A DNA stretch of 64,000 nt from Ailurus styani (GCA_002007465.1 LNAC01000743.1:492851-556850), one strand, 5' to 3'; numbered from the stretch's first letter, positions 45,892-58,100 are shown. Notes: generated by a model not told the origin, from the letters alone. Made by a program: numbers and translations.

Positions 45892-48800
45892 CAGTCTTTG
45901 CTTTCAAATCTACTTTGTCTGTATAAATATGGCTCCCCAGCTTTCTTCATGTCCCTTAGCATGATGGATGGGTCCCCACTCCCTCACTTTCAATCTGGAG
46001 GTGTCATTGGGTCTAAAATGAGTCTTTTATAAGCAGCATATCAATGAGTCTTTGTTTTGATAGTTTATGACTTCTGATTGGAGCATTTAGTCCTTTTATA
46101 TTCAAAGTAATTATTGAAAGATACGAATTTAGTGCAATCGTATTTTCTATAAAGTTACTGTTCTTGTACATTGCCTCTGTTTCCTCCTGTTTTTTTTGTT
46201 TGTTTGTTTGTTTGTTTGTTTTACTTTTGGTCCTTTTTTTTCACACAAAGGGTTCCCTTAATATTTCTTGTAGGGCTGTTTTAATGTTCAAAAACTCCTT
46301 TAGTTTTTGTGTGTCTTGGAAACATTTTATCTCCCCTTTTATTCTGAATGACAGCTTTGCTGGATAAAGTATTCTTGGCTGTATATTTTACCCATTTAGC
46401 ACGTTAAATATATCATCCCACTCTTTTCTGGCCTGCCATATTTCTGTGGACAGGTCTGCTATCAGCCTTATGTGTCTACCCTTGTAGATTAAGGACCTCT
46501 TGTCTTGAGCTACTTTCAGGATTTTATGTTTATCTTTGTAAATTGCAAGTTTCAGTATAATATGTTGTGGTGTTGGCCTATTTTTGTTAATTTTGAGGGG
46601 AGTTCTCTGTGCCTCCAGGAATTGAATGTTTGTTTCCTTCTCCAGATAAGGGAAGTTCTTGGTAATAATTTCTTCAAAGAAACTTTCTGTCCCTTGTTAC
46701 TACTTTTATTCTTCTGGTACTTCCATAATATGGATACTATTTTACTTTATTGAATTACTGTGTTTCATAAGTCTACCTTCCTGATCTAAGTTTTCTTTCC
46801 CTCTTCTTTTCAGCTTCACTGTTTTCCATAATTTTATCTTCTATATCACTGATTTGCTCTTCTGCTTCATTCACCCTTGTTTTTATGGCCTCCACTTGGG
46901 ACTGCATTTTGGTCAAGTCATTTTTAATTTTGGCCTAACTAGGTTTTAGTTCATTTATCTTTACAGTAAGGGATTCCCTAGTGTGTTCTATGTGGTTTTC
47001 AAGCCCAGCTAGTACCTTTATAATAATTGTTTTAAATTCTGGTTCAAACATCTTACTTATATCCTTATTGATTTAATCCCTGGCTGTGAGTACTACCTCC
47101 TGTTCTTTCTTTTGGAGTAAATTTCTCCATCTCATCATATTGTCCAGAAAAGAAAAGAAAAAAGAAAAAGAAAACAACAACAACAAAACTAGATCCTGGT
47201 TGTGTTTTGGTCTGTTTGCTAAAAGAAACTAGTTCCCAAAATAAGAAAAAAGAAGGAAAGAAAGAAAGATTATAAAATACAATGAAACAAAACAAACAAT
47301 AAAATATTTAGAGAAAGTATATATAAAAATTAAAAAATAATAAAAGAAATGAATTGAAAGAAGAAGAAAATAACTCAAAGCTAATAACAAAAGACTAAAG
47401 AATAAAAATAGAAATAATGCTAGATATGTTTTCCCCTAGAGCTGAAGGTTTGCAGCCCTCTATGATCAGTAAGCCTCATACAAGTGAGTTGTTTTATGCT
47501 GGTCTTCTGCAGAAGGGGCCTGGAAAATCACTGGAAACAATGACAACACAAGTAGTAAAATGGTAATAAATGCGTATCTATCAATAATTACTGTGAATAT
47601 AAATGGACTAAATGGTACAACCAAAACACATAGCATGTCAGAAGGGGAGAAGCAAACAAGCAAACAAACAAAAAATCCATATATATATCCATATATATGC
47701 TGTCTACCAGAGACTAATTTTAGACCTAAAGAAACCAACAGAATAAAAGTTAGGGGAAGCTGAAGCATTTATCTTGTAAATGGATGTGAACAGTAAGTCT
47801 GAGTAGCAATAATTATATTGAAGGAACTTGACTTTAGAACAGAGAGTGTAACAAGAGACAAAGAGAGCACTATAAAATCATAAAGGAGAGAATCCAACAA
47901 GAAGATATAACAATTGTAAAATTTATGCTCAAAACATGGGAGCATCAAAATATATATAACAACCAATAAACATAAAGGAATTCATTGATAATAATACGAT
48001 AATAATAGGGAACTTTAACATCCCACTCTCAACAATGGATCGATCATTTAAATGGAATATAAACAATATAAACAAGGAAACAATGGCTTTGAATGAAAAA
48101 TTGGGCCAAAATGACTTAACAGATATCTTCAGAATATTCCATCCTAAAACAGCAGAATAACATTCTTTTCATGTGAATATGTCATATGTTAGATCACATA
48201 CCAGGCTGGAAAAAAACGCAAAAGATTGAGATCACACCATGCAATATTTCTGGGTCCAGTGCTTTGAAACTAGAATTCAACCACAAGAAAAAATCTGGAA
48301 GGACAACAAATACATGTGAAGAACAAGCTTTTAAACAATGAATGGGTCAATCATTAAATCAATGGAAAAATTAAAAAAAATACATGGAGACAAACGAAAA
48401 CTAAATACCTTACAAAACCTTTGGTATGCAGCAATTGTTGTCCTATGAAGGAATTACATAGCAATACAAGCCTACCTCAGGAAGCAAGAAAAATATCTAA
48501 CAAGCAACCTAACCTTACTCCTAAAGGAGCTAGAAAATGTACAACAAATGAAGCCTAAAACGATAAGAAGGAAGGAAATAAGTAAAAATTAAAGCATAAA
48601 TAAATGACATAGAAACTAAAAAGACAAAACAAAACAAAACAATATAACACATCAATAAAACCAGGAGCTGGTTCTTTGAGAAAAATAATAAAATTGATAA
48701 ACCTCTATCCAGACATATCAAAAAGAAAAAAGAAAGAACCCAAATAATAAAATCATAAATGAGAGCAGAGAAAAAAACAACCAATACCACAGAAATACAA

Positions 48801-48930
48801 AAAGTTATAAGAGAATATTATGAAAAACCATATGCCAAAAAATTGGACAATCTAGAAGAGATGGACAAATTCCTAGAAACATAAACTACAAAAACTAAAA
48901 TGGGAAAAAGTAGAAGGCTTGAACAGACTA

Positions 48931-49128
48931 ATAACCAGAAAATTTAAATCTTCTGGTAATAAATTTTTATTTATTTAATACATTTAAAATATTACTTTGA
49001 AATTTAAAGTTTACTTTAAAATTTAATTTATCTTTTACTTTAAAATTTAATTTATTTTTTACTTTAAATTTATTTTAAAATTTAAATAATTTAATAATAA
49101 ATTTAATAATTAAATTTTCTGGTAATAC
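48931..49128. repeat. AT-rich insert with inverted terminal repeats
   Basis: Almost pure A/T sequence (about 170 bp) interrupts ORF2 between AATAACCAGAAAATTTAA (48931-48948) and TTAAATTTTCTGGTAATA (49111-49128). These are inverted copies of each other at 16 of 18 bases. Inside, the unit ACTTTAAAATTTAATTTAT is repeated. The insert can fold back on itself. No coding content. Confidence 0.8.
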
Positions 49129-50692
49129 ATTTTAAAAATCAGTAATCAAAAAATTTCCAAATAAACAAAAGTTGAGGGCCAGATGGCTTCACAGGAGAAT
49201 TCTACCTAACATTTAAAGAAAAGTTATTACCTATTATTTTCAACTATTCAAACAAGTGGAAAAGGAAGAAAAATTTCCAAATTCATTACCCGAAACCAAA
49301 TAAAGTCTCCCTTAAAGAAAGAACCAGAGGCCATGACCCCTGATGAATATGAATGCAAAAATTCTCAATAAAATACTAGCAAACTACATCCAAACATACA
49401 ACTTAAAAATCATTCATACGAACAAGTGAGATTTATTCCTAGGTTCCAAGCTTGTTCAATATTCAAACTCAATCAACATGATATAGCACATTAATAAAAG
49501 AAAGGAGATGAACCATATGATCATTTCAATAGATGCAGAAAAATCATATGATAAAGTACAACATCCATTCTTGATAAAAAAAAAACTCAACAAAGTAGGT
49601 TTAGAGGGAACCTACCACAACATAATAAAGGCCATATATAATAGCACCATGGCTAATATCATCCCCAATGGGGGAAAACAGAGTTTTACTTCTAAGGTCA
49701 GGAAAAAGACAAGGATATCCATTCTCATCAGTGTTAAATAGTACTGGAATTCCTAGCCTCAGCATTCAGACAACAAAAAAAGAAGTAACCAAGAGTGGCA
49801 AGGAAAGAGTAAAGCTTTCAGTATTTGCATTCGATAAAATGTATAACCCCAAAACTCCACGAAGAAAACTGCTAGATTGATAAAGGAATTCAGTAAAGTA
49901 ACAGGATACAATATCAACATACAGAAATCTGGTGCATTTCTATATGCCGATACTGAAGCATCAGAAAGACAAATTAAGTAATCAAACCCATTTACAATTA
50001 TACCAAAAACCATAAGATATCTAGTAATAAACTTATCAAAAGAGGTGAAAGATCTGTAATTTGTGAACTATAAAACACTGATGAAATAAATTGAAGATGA
50101 CACAAAGAAATGGAATTAAAAACATCTCATGCTCCTATATTGGAAGAACAAATATTGTTGAAATGGGTATACCGCTCAAAGCAATCTGCATATTTAATGT
50201 AATCCCTATCAAAATACCAACAGAATTTTTCACATGGCTAGAACAACCTATCCTGAAATTTGTGTGGAACCACAAAGACCCTGAATCCCAAAAGAAACCA
50301 TGAAAAAGAAAAAAGAAAAGCTGGAGTCATCCCAATTTCACACTATAAGTTATATTTCAATGTTGTAGTAATCAAAACAGTATGGTACTGGCACAAAAAT
50401 AGACTCATAGATCAGTGGAACAGAAGATAAATCTCAGAAATGAACCCACACTTGTATGGTCAACAAATCTTCAAAGCAGGAAAAAATATCCAAGTGGAAA
50501 AAGACAGTCTCTTTGATAAATGGTGTTGGGAAAACTGGTTAGCCACGTGCAAAACAATGAAACTGTACCATTTTTCACACCATACACATTTTGAGTAAAC
50601 TCAAAATGGATTAAAGAGCTAAATGTGACACCTGAAATCATAACATTCTAGAGGAAAAAAGAGACAGTAACCTCTTTCTTTCTCTTTTTTTA

Positions 50693-50824
50693 AATCTAAA
50701 ATATTTTATTTTAAAAGTACATATATTTAAATACATATGCTTTGTTTGAAACATTGTTGGTTGCTACTCTTAGGACTTCTGAAAGTCATAAGTAGAAAGG
50801 AGCTACTGTAATCAACCTTATATT
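50693..50824 (-). other. Transduced 3' flank of the L1
   Basis: On the minus strand this lies between the L1's own poly(A) and the terminal poly(A). It has no L1 similarity and contains AATAAA (reverse of TTTATT at about 50704-50709) shortly before the second tail. This fits read-through past the weak L1 polyadenylation site into flanking DNA at the source locus. Confidence 0.8.
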
Positions 50825-51976
50825 TTCTTTTTTACATTTTATTTTTTCAGTGATCCAAGATTCATTGCTTTTGCACCACACCCAGTGCTCCATGCAATAC
50901 GTGCTCACTTTAACACCCACCACCAGGGTCAAACATACCCCCTCCCCTCTTCCCTCCATAACTCTCAGTTTGTTTCTCAGAGTCCACACCCTCTCATTGT
51001 TCGTCTCCCCTTCCGATTTACCCCAATACACTTTTCCTTTCCTTCTTCTAGAGTCCTCCATTTTATTCCTTATGTTCCACAAGTAAGTTAAGCCATATTA
51101 TTATTGACTTTTTCTGCTTGACTTATTTCACTCAGCATAATTTTCTCCAGGCCTGTCCATGTTGATACAAAAGTAGGGTATTCATCCTTTCTGATGACTG
51201 AGGAATATTCCATTATATATATGGACCACATCTTTCTTTATCCATTCGTCTGCTGAAGGGCATCTTGGCTCTTTCCACAGTTCGCTGATTGTGGACATTG
51301 CTGCTATGAACATTGGGGTACATGTGACCCTTCTTTTCACTACATCTGTATCTTTGGGGTAAATACTCAGTAGTGCAATTGCAGGGTCATAGGGTACCTC
51401 TACTTTAAATTTTTTGAGTAATCCCCACACTGTTTTCCAATGTGGCTACAACAACTTCATTCCCACCAACAATGATAGAGGGTTCCCTTTTCTCCACATC
51501 CTCTCCAACACTTGTTGTTTCCTGTCCTATTGATTTTGGCCATTCTAACTGGTATAAGTTGGTATCTCAATGTGGTTTTAATGTGAGTTTCACTGATGGC
51601 TAGTGATGATGAACATTTTTTCATGTGTCGGTTGGCCATTTGTATGTCTTCTTTGAAGAAGTGTATGTTCATGTCTTCTACCCATTTTTTTTACATGATT
51701 ATCTGTTTTTTTTTGGGTGTTGAGCTTGAGAAGTTCTTTATAGATCTTGGATATCAGCCCTTTGTCTGTAGTGTCATATGTGAATATCTTCTCCCATTCC
51801 ATAGGTTGCCTCTTTGTTTTGTCGACAGTTTCCTTTGCTGTGCAGATTTTTATCTTGATGAAGTCCCAAAAGTTCATTTTTGCTTTTGTTTCCTTTGCCT
51901 TTGGAGACATGTCTTGAAAGAAGTTGCTGTGGCCGGTGTCAAAGAGGTTACTGCCTATGTTCTCCTCTAGGTTTTT

Positions 51977-52166
51977 TTCTTTTAGATTTCACTTATTTGT
52001 TTGACAGAGAGATCACAAGTAAGCAGAGAGGCAGGCAGAGAGAGAGAGGAGGAAGCAGGCTCCCCGCTGAGCAGAGAGCCCGATGTGGGGCTTGATCTCA
52101 GAACACTGAGATCATGACCTGAGCCAAAGGCAGAGGCTTTATCCCACTGAGCCACCCAGGCGCCCC
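51977..52166 (-). mobile_element. CAN-SINE nested in L1
   Basis: Reverse SINE. TSDs TCCTCTAGGTTTTT (51963-51976) and TCCTTTAGGATTTT (52167-52180), 12 of 14. Confidence 0.93.
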
Positions 52167-53000
52167 TCCTTTAGGATTTTGATAGATTCCTGCCTCACGT
52201 TGAGGTCTTTCATCCATTTCAAGTTTATCTTTGTGTATGATGTGAGAGAATGGTTGAGTTTCATTCTTCTATACATAGCGAGACAGTAATCTCTTTAACA
52301 TCACCTGTGGCAACTTCTTTCTAGATATGTCTCTTGAAACAAAGGGAAAATAAGTAAAAATAAACTACTGGGACTTAATCATGATAAAAATCTTCTTCTC
52401 AGTGAAGGAAACAATCAAAACTAAAAGACAACCTATAAAATGAGAGAAGATAATCGCAAATGACATACTGATAAAGGGTTTGTAACCAAAATATATAAGA
52501 AACTTAAAACGCAACACCTCCCAATCAGATAATCCAGTTTTAAAAATTGGCAGAATGCACGTGTATACATTTTTCTTAAGAAGATAAAATGTTGGCCAAC
52601 ATACACTTTAGAAGATGTTAAACATCACTGATCATCAGGAAAATGCAAATCAAAACTACAAGGTGGTATCACCTCACATGTATTAGAATGGCTAAAATCA
52701 ACAATACAAGAAACAATGGGTTTTGGTGAGGGTACAGATTTTGGGAAATACTCTCACACCATTGATGGGAATGCAAATTGGTACAGCCACTGTGGAAAAC
52801 AGTATGGAGGTTCCTCACAAAGTCAAAAATTGAATTACCTCATGATCCAATAATTACAATACTAGGTAATTACCCAAAGTATTCAAAAATACTAATTTAA
52901 GGGCACACATGCATCCCAATGTGTATAGCAGCACTATCTAAAATAACCAAGTTATAAAAACAGGCCAAATGTCCATGGACTGATGAATGTATGAAGAAGA

Positions 53001-54108
53001 ATGCCCATAAATCATAGCTCCTTCCTGCAAATATGACTTTGTATCAATTTCCTAATCATATAGAGGCAAATACTATTGAAACTATGTCTTATGTTTTTGC
53101 AAAATTTAAGGCTTCCAGATGAGTAGTGTTTTCTGATGATCAGGACTTTAAATTTTGTTTTAATGTATAGTTATGTGTTTTCAAATATTTCCATGCTTGC
53201 TTTTATTGTTGAATATCACCCAAAATACATAAAATTCTATCTTCTGAACTACTTCTCAAATATAATTGTGCAAAAAATATAGGATATTTTAAATGTCAAT
53301 ATGCTAGTGACAATTTTATGTGACCTATAAAGAAATATAAGTAAGTTGTTATCTAATGAAGTAGATTCATCTTTAGTGATTCTGTTATTTCATGCTATAT
53401 TCTTTGATTTTGAATGTGATGGGATAATGACAGTACCTGGATTCTCTATCTTGTTGAGGATTTGTAGGAAGTTGTATTTCTATTTTTAATTTTTAGTATT
53501 GTTATTTCTTCTTAAAGAATTGACCATTTTGTCATGATGTAATTTCCTTCATTGTACGTGATAACATTTCTCACTCTAAAGTCAACTTTTTAATTTATAT
53601 AGTTAATCTATCTTTATTTTGCTAGTCTTTCTATGGTATGCTTATTGATATTTCATACCTACTGGCAATTGAAAACTTTACAGAAATTTTGTAAAAAAGT
53701 TTTAGAAAGTATTATGGTTTAAAGCTAAGTACTTTGGGTCTGTAGTTTATCATTTCAAAAAATGAGGAATATGGAAACCAGTTATCTTTGAGATCATTAC
53801 AGCTATATTTCATCCTTGAAACTAAGTTATATCTTAGAGTTAAATAAACTATGTTTCCAAATTAACCTAATTTATTTTTAGGTTTATTCCCATGTTAATT
53901 AATTATATGTTTAACCAAATGGTTAGCCATATTTGTTTAGTTCATTATATATTTCTATGACTGGTTTTCTCATTCATTTAACTTTTATGTCCTCTCTTTG
54001 TGTTAGTTAGGATCCACATTTCAATTCACTTGTATGTATAGGTCAATGAACCTAGATTCTTTTTATAGTCAAGCACAGTGAAAAATACCTACATTTGAGA
54101 GACTAGGT
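53001..54108. other. Unique AT-rich sequence, no gene seen
   Basis: No repeats or open frames of interest. If the exon at 54551 is the PCDH11 terminal exon, this is the 3' part of its last intron. Confidence 0.6.
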
Positions 54109-54124
54109 CAAAGTATTCTAATTA

Positions 54125-54322
54125 TAGGGTGCCTGGGTGGCTCAGTCATTAAGCATCTGCCTTAGGCTCAGGTCATGATCCCAGGTCCCTGGGATTGAGC
54201 CCCACATCGGGCTCCCTGCTTGGTGAGAAGCCTGCTTCTCCCTCTCCCACTCCCTCTGCTTGTATTCCCTCTCTCGCTGTGTCTCTCTCTGTCAAATAAA
54301 TAAATAAAATCTTTAAAAAAAG
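54125..54322 (+). mobile_element. CAN-SINE 230 bp upstream of the PCDH11 exon
   Basis: Head GTGCCTGGGTGGCTCAGTCA, tail AAATAAATAAATAAAATCTTT. TSD CAAAGTATTCTAATT at 54109-54123 and 54323-54337. It lies close to, but outside, the splice acceptor at 54550. Confidence 0.94.
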
Positions 54323-54529
54323 CAAAGTATTCTAATTTTAAAAATGAGACCTCATTCACCACTCCTGGTTATTTATGTTTCCCTAGGAATTGTCTCTTGA
54401 CAAATCAAGTACCAATTGTGAAAATACTAAAAGTTTTTGATGTATTTATATATAATTTGCTCTTCCTGTGACAATATGATTTGCTTTAAGTAGCTAATAA
54501 AAAATATGCCTTGGAAATATAAGTTTTAT

Positions 54530-54550
54530 TATTTGTTTCCATCCCAACAG
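54530..54550 (+). promoter_or_regulatory. Splice acceptor of the PCDH11 terminal exon
   Basis: A pyrimidine-rich stretch, TTTGTTTCCATCCCAACAG, ends exactly where protein similarity to PCDH11X begins. The AG at 54549-54550 is the likely 3' splice site. A possible branch point (CTAATAA) lies at about 54494-54500. The site looks intact even though the exon is damaged. Confidence 0.75.
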
Positions 54551-55157
54551 CTATAGAAATAACTCTTCAACCAACTGTGGAAGAAGCCTCTGCCAAGTGC
54601 ACTCAAGAATGTCTTATCTTGGGCCATTCTGATGCCTGCTGGATGCTAGCTTCTCTGACTCATTCTACCCCTTTGCAGGCAGAGGTCGCGGCTCTGCTAC
54701 AGTCCATCCCTGTCAAAGGCTTCTGCTTGCTGCTATAGCCCCCCACTGACACAGACGATTGCTCTCAGCCACAGCCCTCCTGTGACTCAGGCTATTACAC
54801 TATACCACAGCCCTCCACCAGCACAGGCCTCAGTCCTCCAATACAGCCTTCCCCTTGCACAGACTGCTGCAATCCATCTCAGCCTTCCTTTGCCACAGGC
54901 TGCTGCCTTCCATCACAGTCCTATGAAGCCACAAATGGCTTTGCAGCAAGGTCGGGGGCAAGGTGCTAGACCTGATATACTACTTTCTATTGATCAAGGA
55001 GTGCAAGGTAGTATAAGATCTGTTTTACACCATGTCTGAAGGACTTCATCCTAGTGATTAGTCAAGTAAAGCCATTTGCTTGACAATATTCAGTCCAAAA
55101 CAATAGGCCAGACCCTCTAGGTGTGGTTCCCCATTGCGGAAAACATCCTTTATAAAG
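54551..55157 (+). pseudogene. PCDH11X: Protocadherin-11 (PCDH11X-type) terminal cytoplasmic exon, frameshifted
   Basis: Protocadherin-11 is a neuronal cell-adhesion cadherin; this exon encodes the end of its long cytoplasmic tail. Frame 1 (ATA at 54553) gives [12 protein letters not shown], then [15 protein letters not shown], matching PCDH11X as I recall it. A 2-bp loss near 54695 (CTG-CTAC for CTGTGCTAC) sends frame 1 into a stop at 54736-54738. The original frame continues in frame 2 with 12-residue repeats ([24 protein letters not shown]) and [10 protein letters not shown] second 2-bp loss near 55022 breaks it (TGA 55037-55039). The third frame then reads [12 protein letters not shown] with stops at 55059 and beyond. 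Similarity ends near 55157. As assembled, only a tail ending after 61 codons of this exon could be made. Alternatives are a decayed duplicate, or a gene whose carnivore isoforms end earlier. Confidence 0.85.
54699..54925 (+). repeat. 36-bp coding tandem repeats in the PCDH11 exon
   Basis: About six imperfect 36-bp units encode a 12-residue repeat of the form (H/Y)S(P/L)Px(x)QAxAL. CAG-ended PPxxQ codons recur at 36-bp spacing (for example AGCCCCCCACTGACACAG, AGCCCTCCTGTGACTCAG, AGCCCTCCACCAGCACAG). The human protein has the same repeat type, as I recall it. Confidence 0.8.
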
Positions 55158-58100
55158 CTAAAATTGCTACTTCACATTTTCCAATAGGATATATATGACA
55201 AAAGTTTAAGGTCCAATTTCAATAACTGTTTCAAATTGTTAGGTTTGTAAATAGCTATGTAAATAGAAACAGATACCAGAATAAAGTCCAGAGTTAGTCC
55301 CTTAGTCAAAAGCTAAACATAAAATTTATAATTTTCTTAATTCAGAATATGTATGAAACAGAAATAGAAAAATTCAAACCCCCTTGTACAGAAAGACTTA
55401 TGATAGATATTAACATGTAGTGTATATTGTTTCTGATGAACTGTATTTTTCTTTTACCATGTACAATATTATTGATTTTGTTACATTTTGATTTTTGTGG
55501 ACTAAGTACATAGCAAGTAGAAAAATAGAAAATATATGAATTTCCAAAAGTACCTGTAGTTTATCTAAACTTTTGTTCAGATAACATTAGAAGGTACTAA
55601 TATAGTAGAATTTTTGTCTTTGTATTTGATATATGTTTGTTATTTGTCTCCAGTGTTTTTTTGTTAGTGTTTTTACACAAATGCATAGTAGCAAGTGTAA
55701 ATATTTCCTGGATTTTTTAATCTCTGTTTTTTAAGTTTTCTACTTTTATCTCAGAAAATATGCACATTTTGGTAAAGTGTATATATATTTTAAGTAAAGA
55801 ACATATATGAACTGTACAGATTTATCTCTATAATCTATTTCTCTACTCTTTAGTAGAGTTCAAGACAGTGAAGTGCAATAACTGTCTGAAACGACAACTA
55901 TTTACTAAAAAGGACCTCTTTTTAAACTTTTGTAGTTTAGCGTAAAATGCATCACAAACCACATTATATCTGCCATTTTAAGGCTATATTCCATCATTTA
56001 TTGGATCATTATTTTCTGGAGTTTGTATATAATAGCCTAGAAAGTCACAAGGAATGTATATGCACTTAATTCATGATTCTTTTACAACTATGACAAAAAC
56101 TGCTATGTTCTTAGAGAATATCAGGAAGATTTAAATGCTGATTTGACAGGGGAATAGGCTGGTACAAAAAATATGTTCAGTAAAAAAATAAACAAATGAG
56201 TACTAACTATAGATAAAACTATATACTAAACCTGTAAAACAAAGAGATTTTTTTTTTCATTCTAGCTCAACTTACTGAAGAAAATCACTGATAACAAGAT
56301 GGAAGTTAGGAAGGAATTTTTCAAGAGATGTAATTATAAACCTACATCAAATGCATTGCAATATAGGATTTTCAGGAAATGTGCAGAGAGGAAGATGAGG
56401 TTCATGACTGATTCTTGGAGTGGATAAGAAATACCTCAACAACACACTCAAAAAAAGAAAACCCACAAAATCTCATATATGAAACAAAATATGTCCTTCT
56501 AAACAAAAAATACAGTAGTATTCCTAGGAAACATCAGTTTGTTTCTATTGTCTGTACTTTATTTTCTTTTTGTGTTTTTATTTGGCCATGATCTTCTATG
56601 TGCATATTTCATCAATGTACAGAAACACCACCAGTTTAATTTTCTTACATAGCAAAATAAAGAAAATGTCTCATTTCATTCAAGAAACCATTAATGTTTC
56701 AGTTGGGGGAGTGAATGTTTCTTGTTGGTTCAATTAGATGTAGTTTGTACTGTGTAATTTGAAGATATTTAATTTATGATTAAACTGTGTGTAAATGTTG
56801 TAACATAAACTGTAGTAAATGCATAATTTCATTGGTGAAGATTTCCAATTAATGTTGAGAACGCTTCTTTTCACGTGCCCAGCAGGTTACGTAGTGTTTT
56901 GAGAATATATTGTTCCCATTGTGATGCTTTTTAAATCATCCTTGATTTGGTGTGTAGAATAACTTCTTAACTTTTAACTAGAGTTAAATTAGTGAAATTT
57001 CAAACTGATTATTATTATATATTTTTTCTCCTTTGTGCTTGTTAATGTTCAAAGGAATTTGGAATATATTATATTCCAGGTGCATGTGAGTCCTGAAGGG
57101 CTGATAACTTCTTAAACGTTATTGAAATAAGACCATGTATTTGTACTGATATTGTTGTAGCTCTTGGTGATGGCAATTTTAAACTTGAGGAAGATAAAGA
57201 AATCCAGAATACAAAATCAGAGCTCCTAGTAGATTTTAGAATGTTTTTTCTCTAAAAACTTGGAAAGATAATATGAATGAAAATTTTGTCTTCTATTGTG
57301 GCTATTTCCACACTTTTTTTTCTTTCAATATCATTGGGAAGATCTACCCACACAAAATAAAGAAATAAATAAGGAGATAAAAAGGAGAAACTAAAAGATC
57401 ATTAAATAACATGTCAAGAATATGAATGGTTATTATCCATATTGATGAAAATCAAAACAAATGATGTTTGTGAATATTTTTGTATAGTGTGATTTATTGA
57501 GTTATAAAGAGTGGTTCTTAAATTCTAATATTTAAAAATTTGTGAAGTTTTGGTAACTTTCCTAGAAATATAGTAATGAACAAATATACTTGTATTGCCT
57601 GTCTAACTCTGATTGTATGTCAAACGTAGACTGTGTTTAGAATATTAAATGAATGGGCACTCTCTTCTGGGTTTGTACCAGAGAAGCTTTTAATGGAAGC
57701 AGGTTAGAGTAGCCAAATAGACAAAGGATGTGAGCCCAGTTATTTTTTCCTATGCATTATCTTTCTAAGCTTCCACTGGGTCTGCCTTTGGCAACCTGCA
57801 ACTTCAAGACTTCAGATCTGATGAAATCTTTATCACATTGCAAATTCTTTCTTTAAATGTCAGACAGAGCTACAGGTTGACAAATCTCACAAGTGGCTCT
57901 TTTGATGTGAAAAATTTTAGTCTCAGAACTACACAAAATCTTATTTTACCATCAATCAAAAACATTTCCCTAGAAAAAAGAAAGATAAGATTTAGTTTGA
58001 AATTAGGGTTTCAAATTGAATAACAAGTATGATGATAATATGTTCAGCCAGAATGATTATTCTATTTTGTGGCTGTATTTAATTATATCTAATTATTAAT

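Larger units (their letters stand above)
41411..47525 (-). mobile_element. Near full-length L1 LINE, minus strand, with three nested SINEs
   Basis: The 3'UTR starts at about 41411 (ATTCAATTTAGTTAACATAT). ORF2 spans about 41900-46150 and ORF1 about 46250-47050. A purine-rich partial 5'UTR runs to about 47525. ORF2 pieces include ILKFPWNQKRSRITK (43280 area) and the catalytic region [18 protein letters not shown] (near 43655-43710), where FADD has become FADN. Many stops are present. The 5'UTR ends early compared with the full copy at 17-24 kb. SINEs lie at 42370, 44725 and 45706. Confidence 0.88.
50678..52279 (-). mobile_element. 5'-truncated L1 carrying a 3' transduction
   Basis: Inserted in the plus-strand ORF2. 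TSDs GAGACAGTAACCTCTTT (50661-50677) and GAGACAGTAATCTCTTT (52280-52296), 16 of 17. The outer poly(T) is at about 50680-50692, followed by about 130 bp of non-L1 sequence, then the L1's own T-rich 3' end (from about 50825) with 3'UTR GTGATCCAAGATTCATTGCT. ORF2 C-terminus runs to 52279. A SINE is nested at 51977-52166. Confidence 0.93.
47535..53000 (+). mobile_element. L1 ORF2, plus strand, interrupted and lacking its 3' end
   Basis: ORF2 begins near 47562 (ATAAATGCGTATCTATCAAT, then ITVNINGLNGTTK). Endonuclease, linker and RT parts follow to 50677, all heavily mutated. ORF2 resumes at 52280 after an inserted minus-strand L1 and continues to about 53000 (ATGTCCATGGACTGATGAAT). It stops there without 3'UTR or poly(A), so the 3' end has been lost. 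An AT-rich insert lies at 48935-49128. It may belong with the 5'UTR at 40000-41408. Confidence 0.85.
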
